Source: Oscillospiraceae bacterium
GTDB lineage: Bacteria; Bacillota; Clostridia; Oscillospirales; Ruminococcaceae
DNA: 64,000 bases
Reading direction: 5' to 3'
Assembly: GCA_021201235.1 (NCBI GenBank)
Contig: JAJQFI010000024.1
Coordinates: forward strand, 124,001-188,000
The notes beneath the pieces were generated by a model. The model was given only the letters and a program-made list of their open reading frames with translations. It was not told the origin of the DNA and ran no database searches. Position 1 is the first letter of the stretch; each line of letters starts with the position of its first letter. The position numbers and the translations under genes are program-made. Shown in pieces: positions 7,844 through 17,639 of the stretch.

Positions 7844-10237
7844 CTATTTGAGCTCCACAACAGTAACTCCGTCTTCGCCTTCGCCGTATACGCCTTTTCT
7901 CATAGACTCAACAGACGGATGCTTTCTTAAGTGGTTTCTGACGGCGGTCTTCAAAGCTCCGGTACCTTTACCGTGGATTATCATAACGGATTTGTTACCA
8001 CTCATAATAGCCTTGTCTATAAACGAATCAAGCTCATAGAGCCCCTCGTCTACCGTATAGCCTCTGATATCAAGCTCGGTCTCGGCTTTTCTCGTTGCAC
8101 GGCTCTCGGTTGAATTAGATACACCTCCCTGTTGCTTTCTCTTTATTGATTTATTATTGAAAGTAACTTCTTTTTCGGCAAGTCTCAGAAGTGAAACATG
8201 AACTTTTGTTTTCATGATTCCCATCTGGACAACGCAGTTGCCGGAAGCGTCAGGAAGCGACATGAGAATTCCCGTTTTGTTACCATCTCTGATGATAACG
8301 TCGTCACCCTTCTTAAACGGTCTTGGTGGAACATAATCCTCATCCGAAAGCTCACCGAGCTTAGATGTCTCGTTATACATGCTGTCGATTTCGGACTTAT
8401 ACTTCTGTCTCTCCTGCTGAACTCTCTGAGAGAAGTCTTCTTTATCTTTCGACTTCTTGATATCCTCGAGCTCATTCATAAGCCTGCGCGACTGCATATT
8501 AACCCGCTCAACGAGCTCCCGCGCCTCTTTTTTGACCTTGAGCAGTTCTTTATCTTTTTCGGATTGATACTTCTCATGTTCGCTCTTAAGCTCATCACGA
8601 AGTGTCTGCACTTCCCTTTCGTATTTTTCGGCAAGCGCCGCCTTCTCCTCATAATCCTGACGAGCGGCTTCAAGTCGTTCGATAGTATCCTCGAATTTCT
8701 GAGCCTCTGCGGACATAAGTCCTTCGGCACGGGAAATAATCCCATCATCAATTCCCAATCGCTTGGAAATCGCGAAGGCGTTAGATTTGCCGGGAGAACC
8801 GATTATAAGTCTATAAGTGGGTTGCAAGGTCTTGATGTCAAACTCACAAGAAGCGTTCTCGACACCCTCGGTTTCGAGGGCATACATTTTGAGCTCTTGA
8901 TAGTGAGTTGTGGTGACAAGCTTTGCACCAGTCATCTTGATTCTCTCGATAATAGCAACCGCCAGTGCCGCACCTTCGACAGGGTCAGTTCCTGAACCGA
9001 GCTCATCAATAAGCACTAATGAACTATAGCTGACTCTGTTCAAAATATCAACAATATCTGTCATGTGGGACGAGAATGTCGAAAGGCTTTCCTCGATAGA
9101 CTGCTTGTCGCCAATATCAACAAGAACATCGCTGAAAACGGTTATCTTGCTTCCGTCAGCAACGGGAATCAGAAGTCCGCACATTGTCATAAGCGTCAGA
9201 AGCCCGACAGTTTTAAGAATTACAGTCTTACCGCCGGTATTCGGTCCCGTGATAATCAAGGCGTCGTAACCGTTTCCGATAGCAAAATCAATCGGCACCA
9301 CTCTATCCTTATCAATAAGCGGATGGCGAGCTTTCTTGAGAATGACCTCACCGTCATCGGAAATAGTCGGCATGGCGGCTGACATCTTCGCACCCAAATT
9401 TGATTTTGCAAAGTGCAAGTCAAGCATTACCGCGGCGTTATAATCTGAAATGAGCTGTTCAGCAAAAGCGGCGCAGTCGCTCGAAAGCTCCGCGATGATT
9501 CTGTGAATCTCGTCCTGCTCCTTGCCTTTAAGGATTCTTATCTCATTGTTCGCTTCGACAACAGCCATCGGCTCGATGAAATATGTCTGACCGCTCGCAG
9601 AGGTGTCGTGAACAAGTCCCGGAATACTGTTTTTAGCCTCGGACTTTACCGGCAGGACATATCTGCCGTCACGCATTGTTATAAGATTGTCCTGCAAATA
9701 CGTCTGAGTATCGGCGGACTTAATCATCTTGTCAAGTGTGTCGCGAATTTTAGAGCCGGCTGACAGAATCTTTCTTCTTATCGAAGCAAGCTCGGGGCTT
9801 GCGCTATCCGCAATTTCCTCTTCGCTGACAACCGCATTGGTTATCTTGTAATTAAGCTCTCTGTTAGAGAATAAGCACTCAAAGAGATAATCGAGGCTGA
9901 ACTCCTCATCGGAAAACTGCTGTCGCCACGACAAAAGAATCTCTGTCTGGGAAAGCATCCTCGAAACATCAAGAAGCTCTCTTAGTGAAAGCGTTGCGCC
10001 GCTTTGCGCTCTTTTTGCGATAACCGAAATGTCAGGAAATCTGATAAAATTAGGACTCCCGAATCTTACGGAAGCGTTAAAAGCGTCAAAGGTCTTTTTG
10101 ACCTCGGTTTGGACAGTTTCCAAATCGTTCGACGGCTCAATCTCAAGTGCCATATTCTTTGAAGCATCATTTGAGCATTCATCCGACAGCATCTCGAGAA
10201 TTTTATGTAATTCAAGTGTTTTGTATTCTTCTCTCAT
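7844..10237 (-). CDS. mutS2: Endonuclease MutS2
   Basis: ITGPNTGGKTVILKTVGLL, LVLIDELGSGTDPVEGAALA, C-terminal Smr domain ELDIRGYTVDEG...IIHGKGTGAL. Confidence 0.96.
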   Translation of the reverse strand: MREEYKTLELHKILEMLSDECSNDASKNMALEIEPSNDLETVQTEVKKTFDAFNASVRFGSPNFIRFPDISVIAKRAQSGATLSLRELLDVSRMLSQTEILLSWRQQFSDEEFSLDYLFECLFSNRELNYKITNAVVSEEEIADSASPELASIRRKILSAGSKIRDTLDKMIKSADTQTYLQDNLITMRDGRYVLPVKSEAKNSIPGLVHDTSASGQTYFIEPMAVVEANNEIRILKGKEQDEIHRIIAELSSDCAAFAEQLISDYNAAVMLDLHFAKSNLGAKMSAAMPTISDDGEVILKKARHPLIDKDRVVPIDFAIGNGYDALIITGPNTGGKTVILKTVGLLTLMTMCGLLIPVADGSKITVFSDVLVDIGDKQSIEESLSTFSSHMTDIVDILNRVSYSSLVLIDELGSGTDPVEGAALAVAIIERIKMTGAKLVTTTHYQELKMYALETEGVENASCEFDIKTLQPTYRLIIGSPGKSNAFAISKRLGIDDGIISRAEGLMSAEAQKFEDTIERLEAARQDYEEKAALAEKYEREVQTLRDELKSEHEKYQSEKDKELLKVKKEARELVERVNMQSRRLMNELEDIKKSKDKEDFSQRVQQERQKYKSEIDSMYNETSKLGELSDEDYVPPRPFKKGDDVIIRDGNKTGILMSLPDASGNCVVQMGIMKTKVHVSLLRLAEKEVTFNNKSIKRKQQGGVSNSTESRATRKAETELDIRGYTVDEGLYELDSFIDKAIMSGNKSVMIIHGKGTGALKTAVRNHLRKHPSVESMRKGVYGEGEDGVTVVELK

Positions 10238-11003
10238 TATTTTCACCCATATTGTCATTTTGAAGGGATTTATAAAAATCAAGCGTCTGAAAGCTGTGAC
10301 CGAGCTGAATTTCGGCGTATCTTTCGGTTATGTTTGAAAGCACCGGCAGATATTCATCGGGAATCCTGAAGCTGAAAATCTTGTCCTGCTCGGAAAGAGC
10401 TATATGCCTGATTGCATGAAGCGTTGTCATGTCGACAATCTCGCATACGCTTAAATCACGCTTCCCGCAGCAGTTTTCGCAGTAGAGCTTTCCCTCGCTC
10501 AAATCGAACTGCATCTGTACATCGGAGTATTTATAGCACTTGCAACAGCCGATTAAATTCGGCGTCAGCCCGAGCTCGCAAAGGAGCCTCAGTTCAAATA
10601 CCGACTTGACGAGTGCTTCCCTTTTCTCACCTGTTGACAGAAAATGCAGAGCATTCAGCATAAGTCTCAGTACTTCCCCGCTCGGCTGTTCGCTGACGCA
10701 GGTATAGAGTATCATCTCGCAAAAATAGCTTGCAAGAGAAAACCGCGAAACGTCAAGCCGAATATCGTAAAACAGCCTTATCGGTTCCGCAGAATTCAGG
10801 ATATATCCGCCGTTTTTCCCTTCGGAAAAGCAGAAATTGGCATAGCAAAAGGTTTGCGAAACAGAAGCATTCTTTGCGTTTTGCTTCTTGACGCCCTTGG
10901 CGTACACATCAAGCAAGCCATTTGAGTCGGTAAGTATACTCAAAAACTTGTCGTTATCGCCGTACTGTCGCTCTCTTATTACAAGACCCTTCACCGTTAG
11001 CAT
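10212..11003 (-). CDS. recO: DNA repair protein RecO
   Basis: N-terminal OB fold (VKGLVIRERQYGDNDKFLSILT), zinc-binding Cys motif; position downstream of era. Confidence 0.92.
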   Translation of the reverse strand: MLTVKGLVIRERQYGDNDKFLSILTDSNGLLDVYAKGVKKQNAKNASVSQTFCYANFCFSEGKNGGYILNSAEPIRLFYDIRLDVSRFSLASYFCEMILYTCVSEQPSGEVLRLMLNALHFLSTGEKREALVKSVFELRLLCELGLTPNLIGCCKCYKYSDVQMQFDLSEGKLYCENCCGKRDLSVCEIVDMTTLHAIRHIALSEQDKIFSFRIPDEYLPVLSNITERYAEIQLGHSFQTLDFYKSLQNDNMGENNERRIQNT

Positions 11004-11094
11004 TCTTATTTCCGCCTTGTATCAATTTATGTTTATATATCAGATAGTCGGCAATCTTGCCGCTCGAATAAAATATCTGCCAAAGCTTGTCCAT
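10954..11094 (-). CDS. YqzL-like small protein (46 aa), not in the ORF track
   Basis: Read from sequence: MDKLWQIFYSSGKIADYLIYKHKLIQGGNKNANGEGSCNKRATVRR*; AGGTGATGAT-ATG RBS; lies between era and recO as yqzL does in other Firmicutes. Confidence 0.75.
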   Translation of the reverse strand: MDKLWQIFYSSGKIADYLIYKHKLIQGGNKNANGEGSCNKRATVRR

Positions 11095-11154
11095 ATCATC
11101 ACCTGTCACTTGTCTTTAGCTTTAGCAGACCGGCAGGATTTATGAATGGTAAAA

Positions 11155-12054
11155 TCAGTCGCCGAGACCGAAGTTTTTAATCAAAGCGTCTCTGTTGCGC
11201 CAATTTTCCTTGACCTTTACCCAGAGCTTGAGGTTCGTTTTTATCATGAAGAACCTCTCGATATCCTCCCTTGCAAGCTGACCGACTTTCTTGAGCATAG
11301 CTCCGTTTTTGCCAATGATGATGCCCTTGTGAGACTCTTTTTCGCAGTATATAGTTGCAACTACATCCATGATGCTCTCACCCGAGCGGGTGTCTCTTTC
11401 CTGCAAGCTCTCGACGCTTACCGCAATTCCGTGCGGAACCTCATCGGAAAGCAATTCAAGAAGCTTTTCTCTTATCATTTCGGAGATTATTACACGCTCC
11501 GGCTGGTCGGTAAATTTGTCGTCCGGGAAATAGTGCGGTCCCTTTACCGTGTGCTTTGAAATAGCATCAAGTATGATATCGAGCCCGTCCGAGTTAATAG
11601 CACTTATCGGGACAACGGAATCGAAATCATAGAGTGCCGCATATTCGGCAATGACAGGAATCAGATCCTCTTTATTCTCAAACAGGTCGACTTTATTGAT
11701 GACGAGTATAACGGGAGTTCTGGATGCGTGAAGCGACGCTAAAAGCGTTTTCTCGGCTTCTCCCGACTTTTTCGTTGAATCAACAACCAGCAAAGCGCAA
11801 TCTACCGAGCTTACTGAGTTATCAATAGCCTTAAGCATGTATTCGGAAAGCTTGTCCCTTGAGCGGTGCATTCCCGGAGTGTCCATGAAGACGTACTGAA
11901 TGTCGCCTCTTGTGAGAACGCCTGTAATCTTGGTTCTCGTAGTCTGTGGCTTCGAGCTTACTGCCGCTATCTTTTCGCCAACGAGTGCGTTTATGAGGGA
12001 TGATTTCCCTGCATTCGGTCTTCCGACGATTGTTACAAATGAATTTTCTGTCAC
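11155..12054 (-). CDS. era: GTPase Era
   Basis: GRPNAGKSSLINALVGEK, DTPGMH, NKVD, C-terminal KH domain. Confidence 0.97.
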   Translation of the reverse strand: MTENSFVTIVGRPNAGKSSLINALVGEKIAAVSSKPQTTRTKITGVLTRGDIQYVFMDTPGMHRSRDKLSEYMLKAIDNSVSSVDCALLVVDSTKKSGEAEKTLLASLHASRTPVILVINKVDLFENKEDLIPVIAEYAALYDFDSVVPISAINSDGLDIILDAISKHTVKGPHYFPDDKFTDQPERVIISEMIREKLLELLSDEVPHGIAVSVESLQERDTRSGESIMDVVATIYCEKESHKGIIIGKNGAMLKKVGQLAREDIERFFMIKTNLKLWVKVKENWRNRDALIKNFGLGD

Positions 12055-12596
12055 TTAGCTTCTTCCTCCACTGATTCTATATCATCCTTGGAATGAACAG
12101 GATGCAAAAGTATTTCTCCGCTTTCATATCCAAGTGAACGCATAATTTCTTTTTCTTTTAAGCGCATCTCCTTGGTTTCCGGTCCGTCCTCGTCGGGATG
12201 GTCGTATCCTAGCAGATGAAGCATGGAATGGACAACCAGGAATGCTATTTCTCTTTCCGTAGAATGATTATTGTCTACTGCTTGTTCAGCTGCCTTTTCC
12301 GTGGAAATAATTATGTCTCCGAGCATATAGCAATCGCTGTCGGGATTCAAGTCAAACTCGCAGTTGTCGGCAAGCGGGAAAGACAAAACATCCGTAGGAG
12401 CATCTATATTGCGATACTGAGCGTTCAGCTCCTTTATAACGTCATTTGTGACAAATGAAATGCTTATCTCGCAGTTTTCATCAAAGCCCACACAGCAAAG
12501 AGAGCACTTGCAACAGGAGCGCAACAGCTTCCTGAATTCCTTTGTTATTGGTATATACTTCTGCTCGTTATTAAACGCAACTCTAAGCCTTCTCAC
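12051..12596 (-). CDS. ybeY: rRNA maturation RNase YbeY
   Basis: LNAQYRNIDAPTDVLSFP and HSMLHLLGYDH metal-binding motif. Confidence 0.95.
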   Translation of the reverse strand: MRRLRVAFNNEQKYIPITKEFRKLLRSCCKCSLCCVGFDENCEISISFVTNDVIKELNAQYRNIDAPTDVLSFPLADNCEFDLNPDSDCYMLGDIIISTEKAAEQAVDNNHSTEREIAFLVVHSMLHLLGYDHPDEDGPETKEMRLKEKEIMRSLGYESGEILLHPVHSKDDIESVEEEAK

Positions 12597-13563
12597 GAGT
12601 CTTTTTCATCCTTTCTCTGTTGTTATACTGCTCATATGCCTTGACAATATCCTGAACAAGCTTGTGTCTTACGACATCCTTGTCGGAAAAGTGAATTATC
12701 CCTATGTCAGGAACATTCTTCAGTACCTTGACAGCCTCTATGAGTCCTGATTTCCTTGGGTCTGGCAAATCAATCTGGGTTACATCTCCGGTGATAACCA
12801 TCTTGCTGTTAAAGCCGAGACGGGTTAAGAACATCTTCATCTGTTCCGGCGACGTGTTCTGCGCTTCATCCAGAATTACAAACGCTTCGTCAAGGGTTCT
12901 GCCTCTCATATAAGCAAGAGGCGCGACCTCAATATTTTCTCTTTCCTGATACTTAGCGAACGATTCGGCTCCGAGCATTTCGAAAAGTGCATCATAAAGC
13001 GGTCTTAAGTATGGGTCAACCTTTGTCTGCAGGTCTCCCGGAAGAAAGCCAAGCTTCTCCCCTGCTTCAACGGCAGGACGAGTTAGAATTATCTTATTTA
13101 CGCTGTGAGACTTGAATGCTCTTACAGCCATTGAAACAGCGAGATATGTTTTTCCGGTTCCGGCAGGACCTACTCCGAATGTGATTGTATTTGAATCTAT
13201 GGCATCAATATATTTCTTCTGACCAAGAGTCTTGGGCTTGATTGTTTTGCCGGTGGCAGTGACGCAAATTCCGCCGTCGGAAAGCTTCGCGATTTCATCC
13301 GCCGAGGCTTCATCACCCATAGACAGAACATATCTGACCTGCTGAGGAGAAATTTCATCACCGTTTTCCAATATTTTAAGCAAAGCAACTATGCACTTAT
13401 AGGCTTTCTCGACTTCGTTATCAAGACCGATAACCTTGATATTGCCGCCTCTTGTGACAATATTAACTCCAAGTTCATCCTGAATCAGGCGGATATTTTC
13501 GTCCTGACTTCCGAATAGTCCCTGTATCAGACCGACATTTGTTACAGCCAGAGATTTCTCCAT
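12583..13563 (-). CDS. PhoH family protein
   Basis: FGVGPAGTGKTYLAVSMAV, FVILDEAQNTSPEQMKMFLTRLG. Confidence 0.95.
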   Translation of the reverse strand: MEKSLAVTNVGLIQGLFGSQDENIRLIQDELGVNIVTRGGNIKVIGLDNEVEKAYKCIVALLKILENGDEISPQQVRYVLSMGDEASADEIAKLSDGGICVTATGKTIKPKTLGQKKYIDAIDSNTITFGVGPAGTGKTYLAVSMAVRAFKSHSVNKIILTRPAVEAGEKLGFLPGDLQTKVDPYLRPLYDALFEMLGAESFAKYQERENIEVAPLAYMRGRTLDEAFVILDEAQNTSPEQMKMFLTRLGFNSKMVITGDVTQIDLPDPRKSGLIEAVKVLKNVPDIGIIHFSDKDVVRHKLVQDIVKAYEQYNNRERMKKTREKA

Positions 13564-13606
13564 ATATACACATCCTTCCTTGAAATGCACTTCCCTTTCC
13601 ACTATT

Positions 13607-13635
13607 ATTATACCAGATAAAGCGGGATATTTCAA
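13607..13635 (-). promoter_or_regulatory. SigA promoter of the phoH-ybeY-era operon
   Basis: TTGAAA-17 bp-TATAAT with extended TGG just upstream of the -10 (minus strand). Confidence 0.65.
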
Positions 13636-13659
13636 TATCCCGCCGTCAATATAAATCAA

Positions 13660-14829
13660 TTATTTCGCGAATATCGGGCTCTCTATACCGATATCGCCCT
13701 TCAAAGTATAGGTACAAGTAAGAACAACCGAACTGTCGGTTTTCTCAACCGCTACGTCCTTATTCATAATCTCATAATCTCCTATCAGATTCTCTTCGTA
13801 ATTCTCAAGCCTTTCATAGACGATTTCTTCCGCTTCGTCCAGTGTGTAAATGTTCAGCTTATATATCTGCTCGGTATATTCGGTTGTAGTGATTCCAATC
13901 GGCAATTCAATTCCGAGAAGACTGAGATTAACCCTATATGTATCTGTGATATAAGAACCACTGAGCGCATTTAAGTTCGGAATCGGTATATCAGTATCAA
14001 ATATGCTCAGACTTTTAGCGTAGTAAGTCTCACCATCTACCACTTTTCTGTCGTATATGCTCTGCTCAAACGTGACCGTTCTTTCAAAAACAGCGGTGAT
14101 GTTTGCAATAGAATGATAGTAATAAGTCCTGCCGCTTCCCCTTTCAACATATCCGCTTACAAGCAAATCTCCTTTCGCAACGGCATCACCTATCAAAATT
14201 TCAAGATGCCCGACAAGAACATTGATATCCACTATCTGTGCATCCTCGGTGGCGATTATATTGCATGGAATCCTGCCTTCGTCGGTCTCAGCCTTCTCGA
14301 CAACTGTCCTCAGATTTACCGTAACAACGGAACCGCTGTTGCCGATTGATACCCAAGATATATCGTCATCAATCTCAAAAAGCCTTGTCTGAAGCTTAAG
14401 AAAGTTTAGATTCGGGATGAATGCACCCGTCTTCAGCCCTTCTTCTTCGAGAATTTCTCTTACTTCATAAATGATGCTTTCGTCATCGGTTCCGACAATT
14501 CTGATGCTGAAAACAATATTAGACAGGTAAAAAGAAAGAAGAATAGAAACAAGAACACCGACAGCAATGCCATATCTCTTCCGATATTTACGGAGATGAA
14601 AATAGACGCCCTTGCGAGAAGTAATCTCCAGAACACAGTTGTTTTGATATGAAATATCTTCAAGCTTCCTTTCATAATAAAAAGGAAGTGTAGCATAAAC
14701 CGTATCGCCTTTAGTGTCAAGCGAAATCACTTTGCATTCTTTTCTCAAGCGATTTACGACAGTTCCCATATCAAAGCCATCAACTCTGACAGTAATAATT
14801 CCAATCAAGTGCATAAAAAGCAGGTTCAT
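13660..14829 (-). CDS. yqfD: Sporulation protein YqfD
   Basis: N-terminal small domain, TM segment and long extracytoplasmic domain; synteny yqfC-yqfD-phoH. Confidence 0.88.
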   Translation of the reverse strand: MNLLFMHLIGIITVRVDGFDMGTVVNRLRKECKVISLDTKGDTVYATLPFYYERKLEDISYQNNCVLEITSRKGVYFHLRKYRKRYGIAVGVLVSILLSFYLSNIVFSIRIVGTDDESIIYEVREILEEEGLKTGAFIPNLNFLKLQTRLFEIDDDISWVSIGNSGSVVTVNLRTVVEKAETDEGRIPCNIIATEDAQIVDINVLVGHLEILIGDAVAKGDLLVSGYVERGSGRTYYYHSIANITAVFERTVTFEQSIYDRKVVDGETYYAKSLSIFDTDIPIPNLNALSGSYITDTYRVNLSLLGIELPIGITTTEYTEQIYKLNIYTLDEAEEIVYERLENYEENLIGDYEIMNKDVAVEKTDSSVVLTCTYTLKGDIGIESPIFAK

Positions 14830-15107
14830 ATTATCTTTGCACCGCCTTTTGAGATATCTACGGATGTAATTTTACCGGTAAGCGTAACCGAACGGTCGTT
14901 ATATGCGGATATTTTCAGATCCTCTCCCCAGACAACCACTTCGTTTGCCCCGGCTTTAACCCTTACCATGATTTCGTTGCACTCCAAAACATCGGTAACA
15001 TTTTCAATCAAAACCTCATCATCGCCCGATACAGTGACATATGATTCGTAATAAGCATATTTTCTAGCCCGATTTTTAAGCTCAGGCAGTATGGATTTAA
15101 TATTCAA
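14826..15107 (-). CDS. yqfC: YabP/YqfC family sporulation protein
   Basis: VTVSGDDEVLIENVTDVLECNEIMVRVKAGANEVVVWGEDLKI; TTG at 15107 is the start best placed relative to AAGGGAG. Confidence 0.85.
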   Translation of the reverse strand: MNIKSILPELKNRARKYAYYESYVTVSGDDEVLIENVTDVLECNEIMVRVKAGANEVVVWGEDLKISAYNDRSVTLTGKITSVDISKGGAKII

Positions 15108-15123
15108 TAGAATCACTCCCTTC

Positions 15124-15154
15124 AATTATACTGCTGAAAATCCAAGCATAGAAT
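15124..15154 (+). promoter_or_regulatory. Candidate sigma-E promoter for the YlbJ-like gene
   Basis: AATTATA - 16 bp - CATAGAAT (7/8 to CATACAAT). Confidence 0.4.
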
Positions 15155-15181
15155 TGTAAAAACCGAAAAGAAGGTCAAGCT

Positions 15182-16174
15182 ATGAAAAATGTTTTGAACG
15201 GGCTGTTTGTAGCGTTGGTAATTGCGGTTCTCGTATTATCATTAATACATATTGATGAAGTAAAAGACGGCATCATCACATCAATAGAGAACTGTGTTAT
15301 AAACATAGTGCCTTCGCTCTTCCTCAACAGCGTTCTTTCAGGTATACTGATAAAATGCTCGGGAGCATTTAAGCCAAAGAAAATTTCATATGCAAATTAC
15401 GGGATATTTCTTGCATTTCTCCTCGGAAATATTTGCGGATATCCGATAGGTGCAAAGGTACTCAGTGACCTCGTAAAGGATAATACAATTACATCAGAAC
15501 AGGCAGAAATTGCAATCTGTTTTTCGTTTGCTTCGGGTCCGGCATATGTTTTGGGGATAGTCAGCTCAGCCTTATTTCATTGCAAGCTTTTAGGCTTCAC
15601 AGTGTTTATTTCGATATTTTTATCAAATATGCTTTTATATATGATTTGTACAGTCAAATTTAAATTCAAATCGAATGTTAATATCATCTGTAAAGGCATT
15701 TTACTTACAGACGCTGTAATGGAATCAATAGGGTCATCTGCCAATTCTATGATTTCGATATGTTCAGCAATAATGTTCTTTTCAGCACTCCTCTCACTCT
15801 TGCCGTCACTGAATCCCGTTATATCCGCAATTCTTGAGGTATCAAATATTATTTCACTTCAAGGAAACGGAATTCTATTTTTTGTATTGACTACAGTACT
15901 GTTGTCATTCGGCGGATTATGTGTACATATGCAAATTATATGTCTTTCAGGTGGAAGCTATAGCTTCAAGTGGTTTTATATCACCAGGCCGATCCAGTTA
16001 TTATTAACCGCTCTATTCTCCTCTCTCGGCTATATCATCGTACAGAATCATATAAGCCTCGAAACCGGTGCAAACAACAGCATTGAATTTTCGAGTACGG
16101 AAAGCATTATTCCGTTTATTTGCGTTTCCGGAATGGTTTTAATCGCTCTGACATATAAAAAAAGCGGCCGCTGA
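15182..16174 (+). CDS. Sporulation integral membrane protein, YlbJ-like
   Basis: Polytopic membrane protein with FLLGNICGYPIGAKVLSDL and FASGPAYVLGIV motifs. Confidence 0.8.
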   Translation: MKNVLNGLFVALVIAVLVLSLIHIDEVKDGIITSIENCVINIVPSLFLNSVLSGILIKCSGAFKPKKISYANYGIFLAFLLGNICGYPIGAKVLSDLVKDNTITSEQAEIAICFSFASGPAYVLGIVSSALFHCKLLGFTVFISIFLSNMLLYMICTVKFKFKSNVNIICKGILLTDAVMESIGSSANSMISICSAIMFFSALLSLLPSLNPVISAILEVSNIISLQGNGILFFVLTTVLLSFGGLCVHMQIICLSGGSYSFKWFYITRPIQLLLTALFSSLGYIIVQNHISLETGANNSIEFSSTESIIPFICVSGMVLIALTYKKSGR

Positions 16175-16189
16175 AACAGCAGTCGCTTT
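16161..16189. terminator. Bidirectional terminator
   Basis: AAAGCGGCCGCTG-AAA-CAGCAGTCGCTTT stem (two G-U wobbles) between convergent genes. Confidence 0.8.
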
Positions 16190-16205
16190 AGTCTTTATAA
16201 TTCGA

Positions 16206-17639
16206 TTATTCTTCAAGAAGCTTCAGAACAAGCTCCTTCATGACAGCGGGATTTGCCTTGCCTTTGGAAGCCTTCATGCACTGACCTACGAGGTAGCCGA
16301 GAGCGTTCGTTTTGCCGTTCTTGTAATCTGATACCGACTTTTCGTTCTGGGAAACAACCTCAGCGGCAATCTTCTCAAGAGACGAAACATCCGATATCTG
16401 CGAAAGAGAATTCTTCTCGATGAACTCATCAATATCGGCATTATCACTCATAACGGCGTCGAAGACTTTCTTGCCTGCGGCAGTGGAAATCTTGCCGGAG
16501 TCGATATAGTTGACAATCTTTGCAAGCTTTTCGGGAGTAAGATTCGTCTCGTGAATGTCGGTTCCGTCGTTCATAAGCTTAGAAATCTCGCCCAAAATCC
16601 AGTTCGAAAGAAGCTTGCCAGACTTACAACCGGCTTCGAGTGTCTTATCAAACAGCTCGGCTTTTTCGGGAACGTCGACAATCATTGCAGCATCGTTATA
16701 TGAAAGCCCACAAGTGTCGATATATCTCATTATTCTGGCGTTAGGAAGCTCGGGGAGAGTATCTTTCAGATACTGCACCTTCTCCTCGGAAACTACTATT
16801 GTTCCAAGGTCAGGCTCGGGGAAATATCTGTAGTCCTGTGCATCTTCTTTCGAACGCATCGAGACACTTTCGCCCTTGGCGTCGTCCCATCTCCTTGTTT
16901 CCTGAGTTATGGTGCCACCGGCTTCAAGCACTTCAATCTGGCGGTTGGCTTCGTAATCTATGCCATGAACGACCGCTGAAAAGCTGTTGACGTTCTTCAT
17001 TTCGCACCTCGTGCCGAGAGGTTCACCCGGCTTGTGAACAGAAACGTTGACATCGCATCTTATTGAGCCCTCCTGCATCTTGCAGTCGGAAATGTCGATA
17101 TATCTGAGGATTGAACGGATAGTTTCAAGGTAAGCCTTTGCTTCGTCCGAGCTCCTCATATCAGGTCTTGAAACAATCTCAATAAGCGGAACTCCGCAAC
17201 GGTTGAAGTCTACGAGAGAACCGTCAAACTTATCCGAGTGAAGAAGCTTTCCTGCATCCTCTTCGATGTGAATACGCTCAACGCCGATTCTCTTTGTCTC
17301 GCCGTCAACAATAATATCTAAGTAACCATCATGGCACAGCGGAATATCAGCCTGAGAAATCTGATAGGACTTCGGAAGGTCGGGATAAAAATAGTTCTTT
17401 CTGTCCTGCTTGCAGATTCTGTTGATTCCGCAGTTAAGAGCATGACCCATCTTTATAGCATATTCTACGACCTTTTCATTGAGAGTAGGCAGAGTTCCGG
17501 GCATTCCGAGGCAAATCGGGCAAACCTGAGTGTTGACCTCGAGCCCGAAGGAGTTTTTGCAGTTGCAATAAATCTTAGTTGCTGTGTTGAGCTCGGCATG
17601 AACCTCCAGACCGACAACAACTTCATAGCCTCTTATCAT
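16206..17639 (-). CDS. gatB: Asp-tRNA(Asn)/Glu-tRNA(Gln) amidotransferase subunit B
   Basis: [44 protein letters not shown]. Confidence 0.97.
   Translation of the reverse strand: MIRGYEVVVGLEVHAELNTATKIYCNCKNSFGLEVNTQVCPICLGMPGTLPTLNEKVVEYAIKMGHALNCGINRICKQDRKNYFYPDLPKSYQISQADIPLCHDGYLDIIVDGETKRIGVERIHIEEDAGKLLHSDKFDGSLVDFNRCGVPLIEIVSRPDMRSSDEAKAYLETIRSILRYIDISDCKMQEGSIRCDVNVSVHKPGEPLGTRCEMKNVNSFSAVVHGIDYEANRQIEVLEAGGTITQETRRWDDAKGESVSMRSKEDAQDYRYFPEPDLGTIVVSEEKVQYLKDTLPELPNARIMRYIDTCGLSYNDAAMIVDVPEKAELFDKTLEAGCKSGKLLSNWILGEISKLMNDGTDIHETNLTPEKLAKIVNYIDSGKISTAAGKKVFDAVMSDNADIDEFIEKNSLSQISDVSSLEKIAAEVVSQNEKSVSDYKNGKTNALGYLVGQCMKASKGKANPAVMKELVLKLLEE

Noticed and set aside
8198-8995. 265-aa plus-strand ORF antisense to mutS2
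   Set aside because: Shadow ORF over conserved MutS2 coding sequence; no motif, no RBS support.
7635-10237. Shared N-terminus MREEY in Xer and MutS2 as a sign of gene fusion or duplication
   Set aside because: Only five residues; flanking sequence and folds are unrelated, so probably coincidence.
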